DNA of 64,000 nt from Aulostomus chinensis (taxonomy: Eukaryota; Chordata; Actinopteri; Syngnathiformes; Aulostomidae), in assembly GCA_037954235.1 (NCBI GenBank), contig JBBMOA010000015.1:20148799-20212798 (forward strand). The letters run 5' to 3'. Each line of letters begins with the position of its first letter. Position 1 is the stretch's first letter. Below are positions 1 through 57,609 of the stretch, piece after piece. The notes under the pieces were generated by a model. It worked only from the letters and a program-made list of their open reading frames with translations. It was not told the DNA's origin and ran no database searches. The translations under genes and the position numbers were made by a program.

Positions 1-874
1 TATACTGCAGTGGCTGATGTTGAGACCTAATGTTTTGTGCTAGTAAATCTGTACAAAAAAAAGTTAAATTTTTGATTATTAGAAATTGAAGTCTACCCGA
101 GTTCCAATGATATATTGAGAGGAGAAATTGTTTGCACCCATTGATTTTAATTTAATATCATTAAAATGTAACAAAATTCGGTGAGAATTTAAGTTAGGGA
201 ATTAGTAAATAAATACACATTGTACAGTACAAGGTCATTCCTTGTTTACAATGCATGCAATGCAATACAGTGCACCAGAGGTGAATGAATATGAACTAAT
301 GTATTACATCAAGGTCTTGAAGAATGCAGGAGATAAAATATACTCTCATTCCAACACTTAAATCAGAATAGCATAATGTGAGAGAATTTCATCAAAAAAT
401 GTAGAGTCAATCAATCGATCAATTGACTAGTGTTGTTCCGATACCACAATATTTGTTTCAGGAAGTTCCGTTAATTCTATATCAATTACATTTCTTTCCA
501 TTCAGCCTTAGTTGAAGTAAATGTAATGAAGGGATCCCAAAAAACTGTGGTCTGTCTGAAACTCCACGAAGCAGTTGGGTTGCCAGAGAGGACACCTGCC
601 AGCAGCCTGTCTCACTTAAAAAAGATATTCATAAGTTTGTTGATGTGTGGGACTCCCTTCTTAGCAATGCTAACTGTGTCAGAGCTCACTGCTTTTGTTC
701 TTGTTGCCTCCTCTATTTTTCATTAAGTTGTGGGTAGTCAGCAGCACTTCTCATCCTGAAACTCATCTGTATAATCGGCACCTTTCACATCTATTTGTTT
801 TCACATGCTTTGTTTGAATTAGACTGTGCCATATACCCAGTTTCATCCTGATAACGACACTGCACATACACATT

Positions 875-1127
875 GGGGGCGGCATGGCTTAGAGGTAGAG
901 GGGCTGTCTAGCAACTGAAGGGTCACACGGTTGACCATGTCTAAGTGTCCTTGAGCAAGGAATTGAAACTCTTAATTGCTCCTGATGAGTAGGTTGGCAC
1001 CTTGCATGGTAGCCTCCACCATTGGTTAGTGTACTGTATGTGAATAGGTGGATGAGATGACACTGTAAAGTGCTTTGAGTACCGCTAAGGTAGACAGGCA
1101 CTATGAAAATAAGTCAATTTACCATTT
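875..1127 (+). repeat. tRNA-derived SINE, family 1 (decayed)
   Basis: The left end carries a good pol III A box at 885-895 (TGGCTTAGAGG). About 35 bases later is a decayed B box-like stretch (GGTTGACCATG). The body contains phrases typical of a widespread fish SINE (TGTCCTTGAGCAAGG, CACTGTAAAGTGCTTTGAGTACC) and ends near ATTTACC. B-box decay suggests an old copy. Family name not assigned. Confidence 0.65.
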
Positions 1128-1130
1128 ATA

Positions 1131-1472
1131 CCATCCATCAATTTATTTTCTTCCGCTTATCCTGTTAAGGGTAGGGGGGGGGGCGGCTTTTGGGTGAGAG
1201 GCGGGGTTCACCCTGGACAGGTTGCCAGTCCATTGCAGGGCCAACTCATATAGACAGACAACCATTCACACTCACAGTCACACCTACAGTCAGTTTAGAG
1301 TATCAATCAGCCTCGTCCTCTCTTGATGTCTTTGGACTGTGGGAGGAAGCTGGAGTACCAGAGAGAACCCACACAGGAACAGGGAGAACATGCAGACTCC
1401 ACACAGAAAGATCCCAGAACCTTCTTGCTGTGAGGCAACAGTGCTAACCACTGCACTATCATGCTGCCCACC
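1131..1472 (-). repeat. tRNA-derived SINE, family 2, copy 1
   Basis: Read on the minus strand, it starts with a tRNA-like head (GTGCAGTGGTTAGCACTG, then CCTCACAGCAAGAAGG). A conserved body follows (ACACAGAAAG, GGGAGAACATGCAG, TCCTCCCACAGTCCAAAGAC in sense) and it ends in an (ATGG)-type tail. Four more copies occur at 9744, 27592, 49648 and 52410. A poly-G/C run interrupts it near 1176-1184. Confidence 0.75.
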
Positions 1473-2286
1473 ATTTACACCATTATAGCAAATTTTTGGC
1501 ATATTCAATGAATTAAAAAAAAAAAATTATATTTTGAACTGTAGTTGTTAAGACCAATATAATCATAGGCATAAAATGTGAATATCCTAAAAATACCAAA
1601 ACCAAACGTATACTTGGTGTCACACTTTGTGGCTTTCTTCCTCTACTGTGGATTTCTTCTTCTAAATCAGGACTGGGTCTTTGCAACTGTTATATCCCTC
1701 CATCTTTATTTAATTTATAGCATCCCTTTTGATCCCTTTACTCTACTTTTTCACATGATTTTTGTGGAGGTGGTATATGAGATTCTTAGTGTTTGAGTTA
1801 GCCGAGGGGACTTTGCTGGGGACAGTTTTACTACCTACCTATACTTCCTGAAAGAGTTGATTTGCAACACAATGAGAACACATCAACCAGCTGATATTTT
1901 TCTATCATTCTATACCACCAACTGTGGAGTAGGTTCAAAATGAATTAAAGATTTCCCTACTCTACAACACTGACACAGCAGCTCATATTTGTTTTAAATC
2001 TTGCGTCAGTGCTTCAATATTTACACTTTCTTATGACTGAAACACTCTTTGTCTGCATCATTAACAACAAAAAACAAAGATGTATTGGGCTGATGGCATG
2101 AGAATTTAAATTCATCATATTTTGGTGTTTTATGGATACTTTAGTTCTGGAATCAAACCTGCACTGAAAGTACTGAGACACATTTTCTAAGTCATCACTG
2201 CCTGATCCAGTGTTATTCCTTAAAATGACTGAAGAATAAACATTTATTTAATGTTCCAACTGCTCTCTTGCTGTTTTTTCTTTCAG

Positions 2287-46226
<43,940 letters not shown>

Positions 46227-47160
46227 AGCATTTATGGGAGGAAGTGTGTGAACTTCTCTTTGTGAGTCAAACAAAGACTCCAATGAGCTGTGGTTGAGCA
46301 GCCTCTGCAGGACAGTGGACTGTTGGATCACCAATATTTTTGCTCCTCTGTATTTTTAATGAATTGTAAAGAAAATTATAAGACTTTTTCCAGAAAGTCC
46401 TGAATGTACCTGAAATAATTGTCCAAGAGGTCATTTTGCTGTGATTGATTGAGACAGTAGCCAGTCATACATGCATAGGAAAGGTGTAAGGTACTTAAAA
46501 CAGGAGCCGCTGATGTGTAAAGTATATATACTATACTGTATATATGAATAGAATCACTAGTACAAAGGGATCTTTTGTTGTTGTTGGGTTTTTTTTTTTC
46601 TAGATGTGGCGCTGGGTATCAACTGGGATTAATGTTTGCATTTTAGAAATGCATGCTCTTTCTCTCTTCTGCAGAACAGTTCTGTGTACTTCACTGTTTA
46701 TTGCGTTCTCCCGGGATGTTACAGCACAAGTTATGAAAGGAGGATGTATGTAGTCATCACACCCTCCCTCTGCCAACATGTACACATGTAGTACATGTTT
46801 GTCTTGGAAAATCCAATTGAGTGCAACAGTGAGCTGCAATGAGTTGCTCTCAGTTAATCTAGTGGTTATCAATGTCTTATTTTCTCTGTGACTGTGCCAT
46901 TTTTATCTAACTTTGCTATAAACAGATTTCAATGACTTCTAAGCGAATGTTTTGGTACTTCATTGGAAGGGGGACCAACATCTGGGCGCAGTTCTTGCAC
47001 ATAAAGGATGAAGAGGGGAAGCTGGATGAATGCATATTATACTTTAAGAGATTTATGTATGAGGTTTTGTTTGTTTTTTTTAATTTGCTAATTTTCCCCC
47101 ATCACATTCAAAGTACCTGTGTGAAACTGGACTGATTGAATAAAGCTGGAAACATTTTGC
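46227..47160 (+). other. arhgap32: arhgap32 3' UTR
   Basis: AT-rich non-coding sequence after the stop, with a first polyadenylation hexamer at 47139. A second AATAAA at 47701-47706 could extend it. No repeat is recognised inside. Confidence 0.6.
47139..47144 (+). terminator. Polyadenylation signal AATAAA (arhgap32)
   Basis: Canonical hexamer about 0.9 kb after the stop codon, followed by a G/T-rich stretch near 47195-47225. Position is plausible; cleavage not proven. Confidence 0.55.
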
Positions 47161-49647
47161 TCTCAGACAGCATTGTGGAAAACATATTGCTGCTGCTTTG
47201 TGGGGGGAAATAATGTGGTGGTGGAGCCTTAAATTTTGTTCCGTATGATCATATGTTCTCTCCTGTCGAAGTCAAGTGAACATCTTTGTCATGATGCACA
47301 AACGTGATATTTAGTCAATATCAGATCTTGACAGTTCAGGTGAAACTGCTGGGGTTTTGTATCGCCACACTGGCTCTTAGTATAAAACGGTGGCATTTTT
47401 GTTTAGGATATCTATAGTCATATTTTTCAAGATTGAAGAGGACGTGTAGTATATTCATCTGGGCTTAGACCTTTTGGGTTCACAAAAATGGATACATTAC
47501 AATATTATTCAGTTCTGTCTAAAACCAGGTCGCTCTCTAGAACTGTCTGACTGCTCCAGTATATCGCTTGCAGGTTTTGCTCCTCTTGCCTTATCTAAAA
47601 CCTCTTCCTTTTCAGATGAGGTATTGAAGTAAGGCACTCTGTACTTGAATGTGAAAACACTTGTCTCAAACTAAAGGTACCTAAAGTTAGATATGAAATA
47701 AATAAAACTGTTCAGGAATAGCTCTAATCAGCGTCTCTTAATGTGTGTGATGCTACATTTTCAGTGTTGCTTGGTTCAGGTTGATATTCAACTCCTGAAG
47801 GAAAGGACACAAAATCTAATTCTACAATGCGTTAAGACAATTTTAATGTTTCAATTGAGAGAATAACAATTTTTCTCTTGAAATTAAACTAATAATTTCT
47901 AAGTTTTGTGATAACTGGACAAAGTTTGACAAAGCTCAAACTGTTCTGATTAGCAGTTGTGTTTTTACTGCTGTTTGTTGGCCAGCAGGATCACATAAAG
48001 ACTACCCTGCCAGTTTTTGTGGAATTTGGTGGGCAAAGGAGGAACGACTTTGGACCACGTCTTTTTTTTCTTTTGTAGTTCAAAATTGTGAGACAGCATT
48101 TTTTTTTAGTACTTTACCATTAATTTCGAAGAAACAGCTAAGGGATATTTACAGTGATAATGTCAATGAAAGTTTGGGATTTTCTCTTGGATCCAGGTCA
48201 GAGCAGAGAGTAGAGTGAGCTACTGGCCTTAGGGTCTGCATCTTCATGGGCTTTTTCTCCAGCTGCTAAAGAGGGACCTGGATTTCCATTGAACATCGAT
48301 TCTACTGAAGGACATTTGTCTCTGTTGCTTCAGGGCTGCAACTCTTTGCTACTCTGACTTCCCTGCAAGGAAACAGAATATTTCATTGCACGGATCAATA
48401 AATGGTTTATTACATTCCATTTAATTTGAGGGTAGAAGATGGAAGAATCATTCTACTCATAATCAGGAACAGCCTGTCATTTACTTTCTAACCAAAACAA
48501 TGAAATGAAAGTTTATTCTACTACAAATACAGAGACATGATGCACACAAGAAAGTGCATACCTGTGAAAGGTTCTCAAGGATAACCACTCAACAAGCACG
48601 TTCACAGCTACTTTATTTGACTAATTCTTTCCGTTTATTTTTATCAATTGCATTTGACCACAATTTTTTTTTAAAAAGTGCCATGATCATCTAGAGAATG
48701 AAACTCTGCAATTGCGGCAGTTTTCTAAATTCAGTCCCATCTGGCATCTCTAATCTAGATGATGTTGATGCTGACAACTGATCAAATACCATGATGAATT
48801 TCAGACAATACATTTGATCAGTAGGGGGCACTGCAAATGATAGAAGTGATCAGACGACGAGGACCAATAACCATCAAAACACAAGGACTGGCTATGGATC
48901 AAGGCAATTACTCAGCCACAGGGAAGCTTGGCATTGACTTCAGCTGTCAGACTGACTGATGACGGCAAGCAGGTTCGTAACTTGTCCACAGAACAGCAGA
49001 ATATACCAATGACAGTACAATGTCACGATGATAGCTTTGATCGTGGCTTTCACATTACAGAGAGCCTTAGAGGCAGGGCTTTGTAACGAAATATAAAAAG
49101 CAAAGTCTTCAGAGAGAATCAAGTCCACTGGATTCTTAGCTTTAGGTACTGAATCGTTCTTATGACTGCGATTAAAATCTATAGATTGTAACATTTTTAG
49201 AGTGATTAGTTCTGTAATTGATGCAGAAATAACCACACAAAAATGTTTTGGCTCATAAAAGATTTTAAGAACAGTTTTCTGCATTGTTTGTTATCTTTTG
49301 ATGCAGTGAGAAACGTGATCAGTGAAGAGATGTCTGTAGCTGAGACAATAGGTGATGATGATAGGTCACGAATATGAATTTACTCTGCAATTATTGCCCA
49401 AACTAGAAGTCTGCTACAAGCAGTGATAAGAGGCCACTCATGTATGCCGGGGCATGATGCAATTTGTTGGAGCAAAAAGAAACTCGATAATGTTTGGAAA
49501 GAGTCTTCAATTCAGCCGCCACAATTCAGTGCAGAAATTCAGTGCTGGAGAATAAACAACAAACATTATGTTGAAGTTGGAGTGAAGACAGCACAGTTAT
49601 ACTGACATCAATCAAATGATGTTTGGAACATCACTAACTTTTCATGA

Positions 49648-50021
49648 TGGCACGGTGGTGCAGTGGTCAGCACTGTCGCCTCACAGCAAGACGTTTCTGG
49701 GTCCGAGCCCCGGCTGGAGCACAGGATCTTTCTGTGTGGAGTCTCCATGTTCTCCCTGTTCCTGTGTGGGTTCTCTCTGGTACTCCAGCTTCCTCCCACA
49801 GTCCAAACACATCAAGGGGGGACGAGGCTGATTGATACTCTAAATTGACCGTAGGTGTGACTGTGAGTGTGAATGGTTGTGTGTCTCTATGTGTTGGCCC
49901 TGTGCTGGACTGGTGACCCGCCCAGGGTGAACCCCGCCTCTCGCCTGAAGGCTGCTGGATAGGCTCCACCCCCCGCGACCCTTCAACAGGCTCAGCGGAA
50001 GAAAATTGATGGATGGATGGA
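49648..50021 (+). repeat. tRNA-derived SINE, family 2, copy 4 (best preserved)
   Basis: Starts GGCACGGTGGTGCAGTGGTC and continues CAGCACTGTCGCCTCACAGC, with a B box-like GGTCCGAGCCC, the full body and a (ATGG)n tail ending at 50021. It is the most complete copy in the window and gives chance open frames on both strands. Confidence 0.9.
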
Positions 50022-50288
50022 GACTTACTTTTCTCTGACCACAAGGTGTCGCTATAACTAAGAGCCACCCAGAGCCGTATACAGAGGGAGATCGGACAAC
50101 TCCAGGTTCGAACGTTGAGAGCAATCCTGTCATGGGATTGGTTCAGAGGTGGTCACGTGTTTTATGGGCGCCTTGTTCGCTATCATTGACCGACATTTAT
50201 GCAATGACACGCATAGCAAAGTGAATATCAGAGATCAATTTTCAACTTTATTAAATTATTAACAACCAACTTCCACAAATAATCAAAA

Positions 50289-50431
50289 ATGCCAAATTGC
50301 GCAGCTTGTGGCTGCTAAGCAAGAACGGGGCCGAAACAAATGCATCGTTTTCCCCTTGACAAAAAAACTGCGGAGGTTATGGGAGCTGAAGGTTGGGCGA
50401 AAAAACTGCACACCAACTGATTTCTCCCTGT
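50289..50431 (+). pseudogene. THAP-domain fragment, frameshifted
   Basis: From ATG at 50289 the frame reads MPNCAACGC, a stop, then ARTGPKQMHRFPLDKKT. The homology continues one frame over from about 50374 as RLWELKVGRKNCTPTDFS. C-A-A-C, H-R-F-P, the Trp, and the P-T-D-F motif are THAP-domain hallmarks. An in-frame TAA and a frameshift show that it is broken. It is probably a relic of a THAP-bearing transposase (P-element or Kolobok type) rather than a host THAP gene. Confidence 0.7.
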
Positions 50432-50829
50432 CAGTGGAGGTGAACGTCAATTTCTCGCTTTGACTTTTGTGAAGAATTTACATTGGAAAAATAAAGTCCT
50501 ATCATCATTTGTTCATATCATGCTCTCAAAAACTAGTAACACCGCTTTTGGAAATGAATGATGAATGAAGTTTATCAAGACTTATGATAGCCTTAAACTA
50601 GCCTTATGCTAGTGAGCGAGTAATCTAGACTGAAGGCTCAGAAAATTAGGAGCTACCGTCACGACTCGAATTTAACTTCTTTTTATCACAATTGCCAACT
50701 GTAACTCGGATGTTACATACTGTGAAAACCGTGTGTGTGTAAATTATATACTATTATAATTTTAATACTAATGATAAAACTAAGAAACAGTCTGACTAAG
50801 ACTAGGTTAACTATATCTAAGTCATTCTA

Positions 50830-51245
50830 AGTTCGTCAAAGTAATTTCAACCTTTTTTTCGGCGATGGATGAATACGGTAGACCAAGGAGAAGTTAAACA
50901 GCTTTGTGGTTCATTGAGCCACTGGGCTCCAATACATTTTACAGGCTCATTAGAGAGGATACCAAGGCAGATCTGTGAGGTGAGAACCTTTTCAGGTGAC
51001 TACATCATACAGAGAGAAGGCCGAGGCTTTGCAGTGCTGTCAACAAAGCACACGGTGGCTATTTCGAGGAACACATATGAACAATATCATTAACAAGTTG
51101 TTTTTTTATTATTTCTTTGTTTCTTAATTCCATGCATCTTGCTTCCTATATTTGATGTCTTCAGCATGTATCTACAATGTAGAATGTAATAAAAATACAG
51201 AAAAAACATTGAACGAGAAGGTGTGTCCAAACTTTTGACTGATAT
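50830..51245 (+). repeat. Decayed DNA-transposon remnant
   Basis: The right edge reads AAGGTGTGTCCAAACTTTTG followed by ACTGATATG, a terminal phrase seen in many fish and frog repeats. The interior holds a relic frame (CSAVNKAHGGYFEEHI-like when read about 51027-51075). Family not assigned; it may be one element with the THAP fragment just upstream. Confidence 0.45.
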
Positions 51246-51349
51246 GTGTGTGTATATACACACAAATGTTATTTTTTTACACGTATTTTTAGTTATTTAC
51301 ACGTGTTCGTGGCAGCAAAGTATGACAGAAAAAGTTAATGAAATAAAGT

Positions 51350-51526
51350 TCCATTGTTTACAAATGTTGGCAGTTGCATTATGGGAGACGCATGATTGAC
51401 ACGGCCGCCATTTTGCTCTCGTTGCCTGCGCTTCCATTGTGTGAGAGATAGTAAATATCTGACACTGCCGCGCGCACAACAACACTCTTGAATCCTCGCG
51501 AAGAGAAACCGTGAAATACACGTTCG
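51350..51526 (+). promoter_or_regulatory. H3.3 promoter and non-coding first exon
   Basis: CpG-rich block with GCATTATGGGAGA (51376-51388) and the YY1-type GCCGCCATTTTG. It ends in a strong donor TTCG|GTGAGT at 51526/51527. Vertebrate H3.3 genes have a non-coding first exon in a CpG island, and the coding exon here begins with an acceptor 16 bases before its ATG, so an upstream leader exon is required. The exact start site is inferred. Confidence 0.65.
51404..51415 (-). promoter_or_regulatory. YY1 binding site
   Basis: The reverse complement is CAAAATGGCGGC, matching the YY1 consensus AANATGGCGGC. Such sites usually lie at or just after start sites of CpG-island housekeeping promoters, which fits the leader exon here. 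Confidence 0.65.
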
Positions 51527-52053
51527 GTGAGTCCTCTTCTAGTCTTTTTTTTTTTAAACATAAAGCTCTGTTCCCACTTGGTGACTATAGCGAGACGGAT
51601 AAAGTTGTTTTAGTGCTGATATAGCGTTTTATTTCGACGTTCTACAGAGGAAGAAACAGCAGCTGCCTCGACGCTCAGGCAGGCAGAGGAACGACTCCGT
51701 CCACCTTCTGCTCGTGTATCTGCCCCATTTTCATCGGCGCTTTGAAGCTTTCTTCTTCGCAATCGACTGTCACTTTGCGTGCATGTGGAGCTCTTTCGAT
51801 AGCCGAACTTGTCTTCCACGTCGTGTTGGTACTCCTGTGAGATCACGTCCCATGTTTTAACGGGAAAAGGTAAAAGTTTACGTCCCGCTCAGCGCTTGTA
51901 CACTTAGAGGTTCATCTGAGTCTGCGGCCATAGTCCTGCGGTATAAGGCGGGCCGAGGCTTGTAGTCCCGCCCCCAAGCAGGAGAGTAACAAATCATTGG
52001 TTTGAGACAGAGACAATGATTCGTGTATTACAGATGACGACATGTCTCGCAGC

Positions 52054-52189
52054 GTGATTGGCGGGGTTGAGAGCCCACAGTGGCCAGCGCGCGCACGCGC
52101 GTGTGTGTTTGTGTATGTTTGCGCGCGCGGCTGATTGAGGAAAGTTCTCCCAGGTGACTCAGTATGACTGACCGTCAGTCCTTGAATGG
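52054..52189 (+). repeat. Permuted repeat, copy 1 (order B-GC/GT spacer-A)
   Basis: Block B (52054-52087, GTGATTGGCGGGGTTGAGAG to TGGCCAG) is followed by an alternating CG/GT spacer and block A (52133-52189, GATTGAGGAAAGTTCTCCCA to CTTGAATGG). The same two blocks occur in reverse order at 55720-55817. Confidence 0.8.
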
Positions 52190-52409
52190 AGCGACTCTTA
52201 AACTGAGGCAAGCAAATCTGAAATATGACACTAGATTAGTTTTGATGTACGTTTAAGTCACTGCAGGTGATTAAACACTGATATTATTTTGCATATATTT
52301 ATTGCAATCCAAATATAAACATTTGGCCTTCTGGAGGAAATTGATTAATAATTGACAATTAATGAATAATATTTTTTAGTGTTAAAAAATAATGATTATT
52401 AAAACATTT

Positions 52410-52582
52410 TTAGCACTGTTGCCAAGAGGGTTTTGGGTGCGAGCACGGGGTCTTTCTGTGTAGAGTTTGCATGTGACCCGTGCAGAGTGAACCCAGCCTC
52501 TCACCCGAAGGCTGCTGGGATAGGGTCCTGCCCCCTCCCAGCGACCCTTGACAGGATCAATGTGGAAAATGGATGGATGGGA
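52410..52582 (+). repeat. tRNA-derived SINE, family 2, copy 5 (internally deleted)
   Basis: Retains AGCACTGTTGCC, GGGTCTTTCTGTGTAGAGTT and TGCATGT, then jumps to GTGAACCCAGCCTCTCACCC, GAAGGCTGCTGGGATAGG and an AATGGATGGATGG tail. The middle third of the family-2 body is missing. Confidence 0.8.
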
Positions 52583-53456
52583 AATGCTGGTGAAATTCAT
52601 CGTATGTGTTTGAGGGAGTTTATCATATTACAACCATTAGACATAGACTGTCCACAGGAACAACGGGACAACTGGGATTGAAAATGATATTGGCTGAAGA
52701 AGAAAAAAACATCCACTTTTTTTTAATGATTATTTTTCTTTTTTTCTGCAATTTTTATGTTTCCATACATGCCATCAAGCTTTTGGAGGTGGTGTCAAAT
52801 ATTTTTGGGTCATGGAGCTTTTCTGGTTGTCGGTTTAGTTTTTGATTTTTTTTTTTTTATGCTGATTATGTTATGATCATGTAGAGGGTTGTCATAGCTC
52901 AAGAGCATTGATTTTCATTCAACATAATGTTGAATGTTCTTTTTTCCCAATACTTTAATAATGGAAAATTTCTTAGTTTTCAAGAAGAATTCGGCTATTT
53001 TTTTTTTTTTTTTGTATTTTCTGTCTTTTTTTCTCACTGACATTCATACATATGGTTAATTTAATTGTACACTGTAAAAAATACAGAGGTGTAGCTGTAA
53101 GCCCCCACAGCTATCAGGAGATCTCCCTCGCAAAGGTGCACTTGAGTTTGCTTTGTGCAGTCTCATAAGCATCTGGGGAACCACAGCATCGATCAGTCAG
53201 CTGCACCCTTTGTAACAGGAGCCTCTTCTTCGTTTGTTAGAAGTGCGGTCTTTTTTCACAAGGTTCACAGTCGTGCCCTCTGCCTTATAGTAGTGAAATC
53301 ATGGATTGATAGTAAATAGTGATGATGGCGGGCGATACGTTTATGAATGATGTGAACTGCACTGACTATGATGCCATTTGTGCACAAAGCAGTGGCTCTA
53401 AAGCAACTATACCACCAGGCCACATAAACAGCTCAATACTTTATTGTATTTTAAAT

Positions 53457-53546
53457 AGGGCTGTCACTTTAATGCATTAATTAGATTAATTAATTACAAA
53501 TCCTGGAATTAATTTGATTAATTTTTTTTAATCGCCTGACAGCACT
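53457..53546. repeat. MITE with GGGCTGTCA ends
   Basis: About 90 bp with inverted ends GGGCTGTCAC and CTGACAGCAC, and an AT-rich middle of inverted ATTAATTAGATTAATTAA-type sequence. It is a short non-autonomous DNA element of a type common in fish. Its right end is 20 bases from the H3.3 coding-exon acceptor. Confidence 0.65.
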
Positions 53547-53573
53547 AATTTTTGATATCTCCTTAGGTGATAA

Positions 53574-56097
<2,524 letters not shown>

Positions 56098-56402
56098 ACA
56101 GCTTCCTGAATCTTTCACCCCTGCCCTGTTTTTCTTTACCTGCCTCCCTCCTTTGCTCACTCTTCTTCCTCCCTCCGCCCCCTCACTCCTTGTCCTTTCC
56201 CCCATGCCTACCCAGCTTCTAAGTAGAATTTAGAGTAAGCCTGATTATGAAGAGATAGAAATATGTTAAAGTCTGGTCTCAGAGGTTTTTTTTGTCTTCA
56301 CCAAATGTTTCTAGGGTACCCTTTTCGTGCATGTAAGAGGTTTGGCTGATCAGACACATGAACACACACACACACATTGAAAGATGCAAGCCAGGTTGTT
56401 TT

Positions 56403-56421
56403 GGGGGGGGGGGGGGGGGGG
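56403..56421 (+). repeat. Run of 19 G
   Basis: Uninterrupted guanine homopolymer, about 300 bases after the H3.3 stop and probably in its 3' UTR. Prone to length error and G-quadruplex formation. Confidence 0.9.
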
Positions 56422-57565
56422 TCTGTGAACATGGCCTCACTCGTTAGTTGGCCTGGGCTCTGCCAGAGTGGGAGGTGTGGATGGTGTAGCCCACAGAGGT
56501 GGAGCAGGACCCAGGGACTAGTCTGCTTAAGGGGAGCTGCAACTTCCACAGCAGGGTGCTATTAAAACTAGTCCTGGGGCCTGTGCCCAGTCCAGACTCT
56601 CCTCCCATCCTGCTGCACTGTCCTACACCTCCAGCTCATCTCTCCTCTACAGCTGCAGTCAGGTTGCTCTTTGCACCTCGACCTGCACTGGGATGGAGGG
56701 AGAGTGTGTGTGTGTGCGTGTGCGTGTGCGTGTGCGTGTGTGTGAGAGAGAGAGAGAGACCTCTGATCCTCCAAACCAGTTGTACTCAAACAAAAATCTC
56801 TTGGTTACTTAAGAATATTGATCCTAGTTGTGGATATGGTGTCTATTTTTTTTACACATAAAATCATAAATGAGCATCTCTTCCTGTTACCACCTCCAAC
56901 CATCAAACTAAGAGAAAAAACAGTTATTGTCAGCGTGTTATGAGTTCTATTTGTTTTGTTTTCACAGTGATCTGATTTGCTGTAGAAAATCAGGAAGGGC
57001 TTCTGTGACAACTTCTATTTCAACAGCAGACACACGGGGGCGATGTTGTACCATCTGTTCACTTTCGATCAGCCATCACATCCTGGTTGTGTGTGGATTT
57101 CAGCTGGTAGGCAGCAGACTTGTCACCACAGTGTCAGTTGGCATTATAGCAGATGTAATGCGTGTGTACGTGTGTGTGTGTGTGTGTGTGCGCGCGTGCG
57201 TGCGTGCATCCCCTGCACTCTTTAGATCTGAACATATAATCTGTCCCTTTGTGAAAATTTGTGATTGACATTATAGTCTCATATTTGTTTTCTTTTATAT
57301 TTTTTCATATTCCTCAAGATTTTCAGACATATGAATAAGCTGATCTTTGTATTTTCCAAATTTCTCATATTATGGTAGTATTAAATAGATGTAAAAAACA
57401 AACAAAAAAACCCTATACTGATGGTAGTTGGTGTCATTTCTTTGTCTGAGTGGATTTGTTAACATGAATGTGCTTCAGTGTGTACAGAGGAACCAAACTA
57501 TCATGGAGGGGGAGAAAGACCAAGACTCAGCAAAATGTTTTTTCTGGTTTTCCACAATGAAATTA

Positions 57566-57609
57566 TTCATCCATCCATTTTCTATACTGCTTATCCATTA
57601 AGCAGGGGG
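57566..57609 (-). repeat. SINE/LINE tail fragment
   Basis: CATCCATCCATTTTCTATACTG and TGCTTATCCATTAAGCAGGG match the 3' tail of the family-2 SINEs in this window; the rest of the element is absent. Confidence 0.5.

Larger units (their letters stand above)
1..2286 (+). other. Intronic sequence upstream of the first visible arhgap32 exon
   Basis: No coding exon is recognisable here. The stretch precedes a good splice acceptor at 2281-2286 and is therefore read as an intron of the Rho-GAP gene. It holds two adjacent tRNA-derived SINEs (875-1127 and 1131-1472, separate entries) and AT-rich unique sequence. The N-terminal codons of the gene, which human ARHGAP32 places before the PX domain, were looked for and not found, so they should lie left of the window. 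Confidence 0.6.
47161..51350. other. Intergenic region between arhgap32 and H3.3
   Basis: No gene recognised. It contains a full SINE (49648-50021), a broken THAP-domain fragment (50289-50431) and a decayed DNA transposon (about 50830-51245). The part 47700-49600 is unique-looking, AT-rich sequence with only chance open frames. Confidence 0.6.
51527..53566 (+). other. H3.3 intron 1
   Basis: The CpG-rich first part continues to about 52130 and contains a CpG-rich minus-strand open frame (51610-51846) with no recognisable domain. Then come a permuted repeat (52054-52189), a truncated SINE (52410-52582), AT-rich sequence, and a MITE (53457-53546) ending next to the acceptor. Confidence 0.65.

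Noticed and set aside
49667..50068. 133-codon minus-strand frame
   Set aside because: Lies wholly over a family-2 SINE; the same pseudo-peptide appears in the other SINE copies.
51610..51846. 78-codon CpG-rich minus-strand frame as a gene divergent from H3.3
   Set aside because: No recognisable domain or splice partners; it lies in the CpG-rich first intron where chance frames are common.
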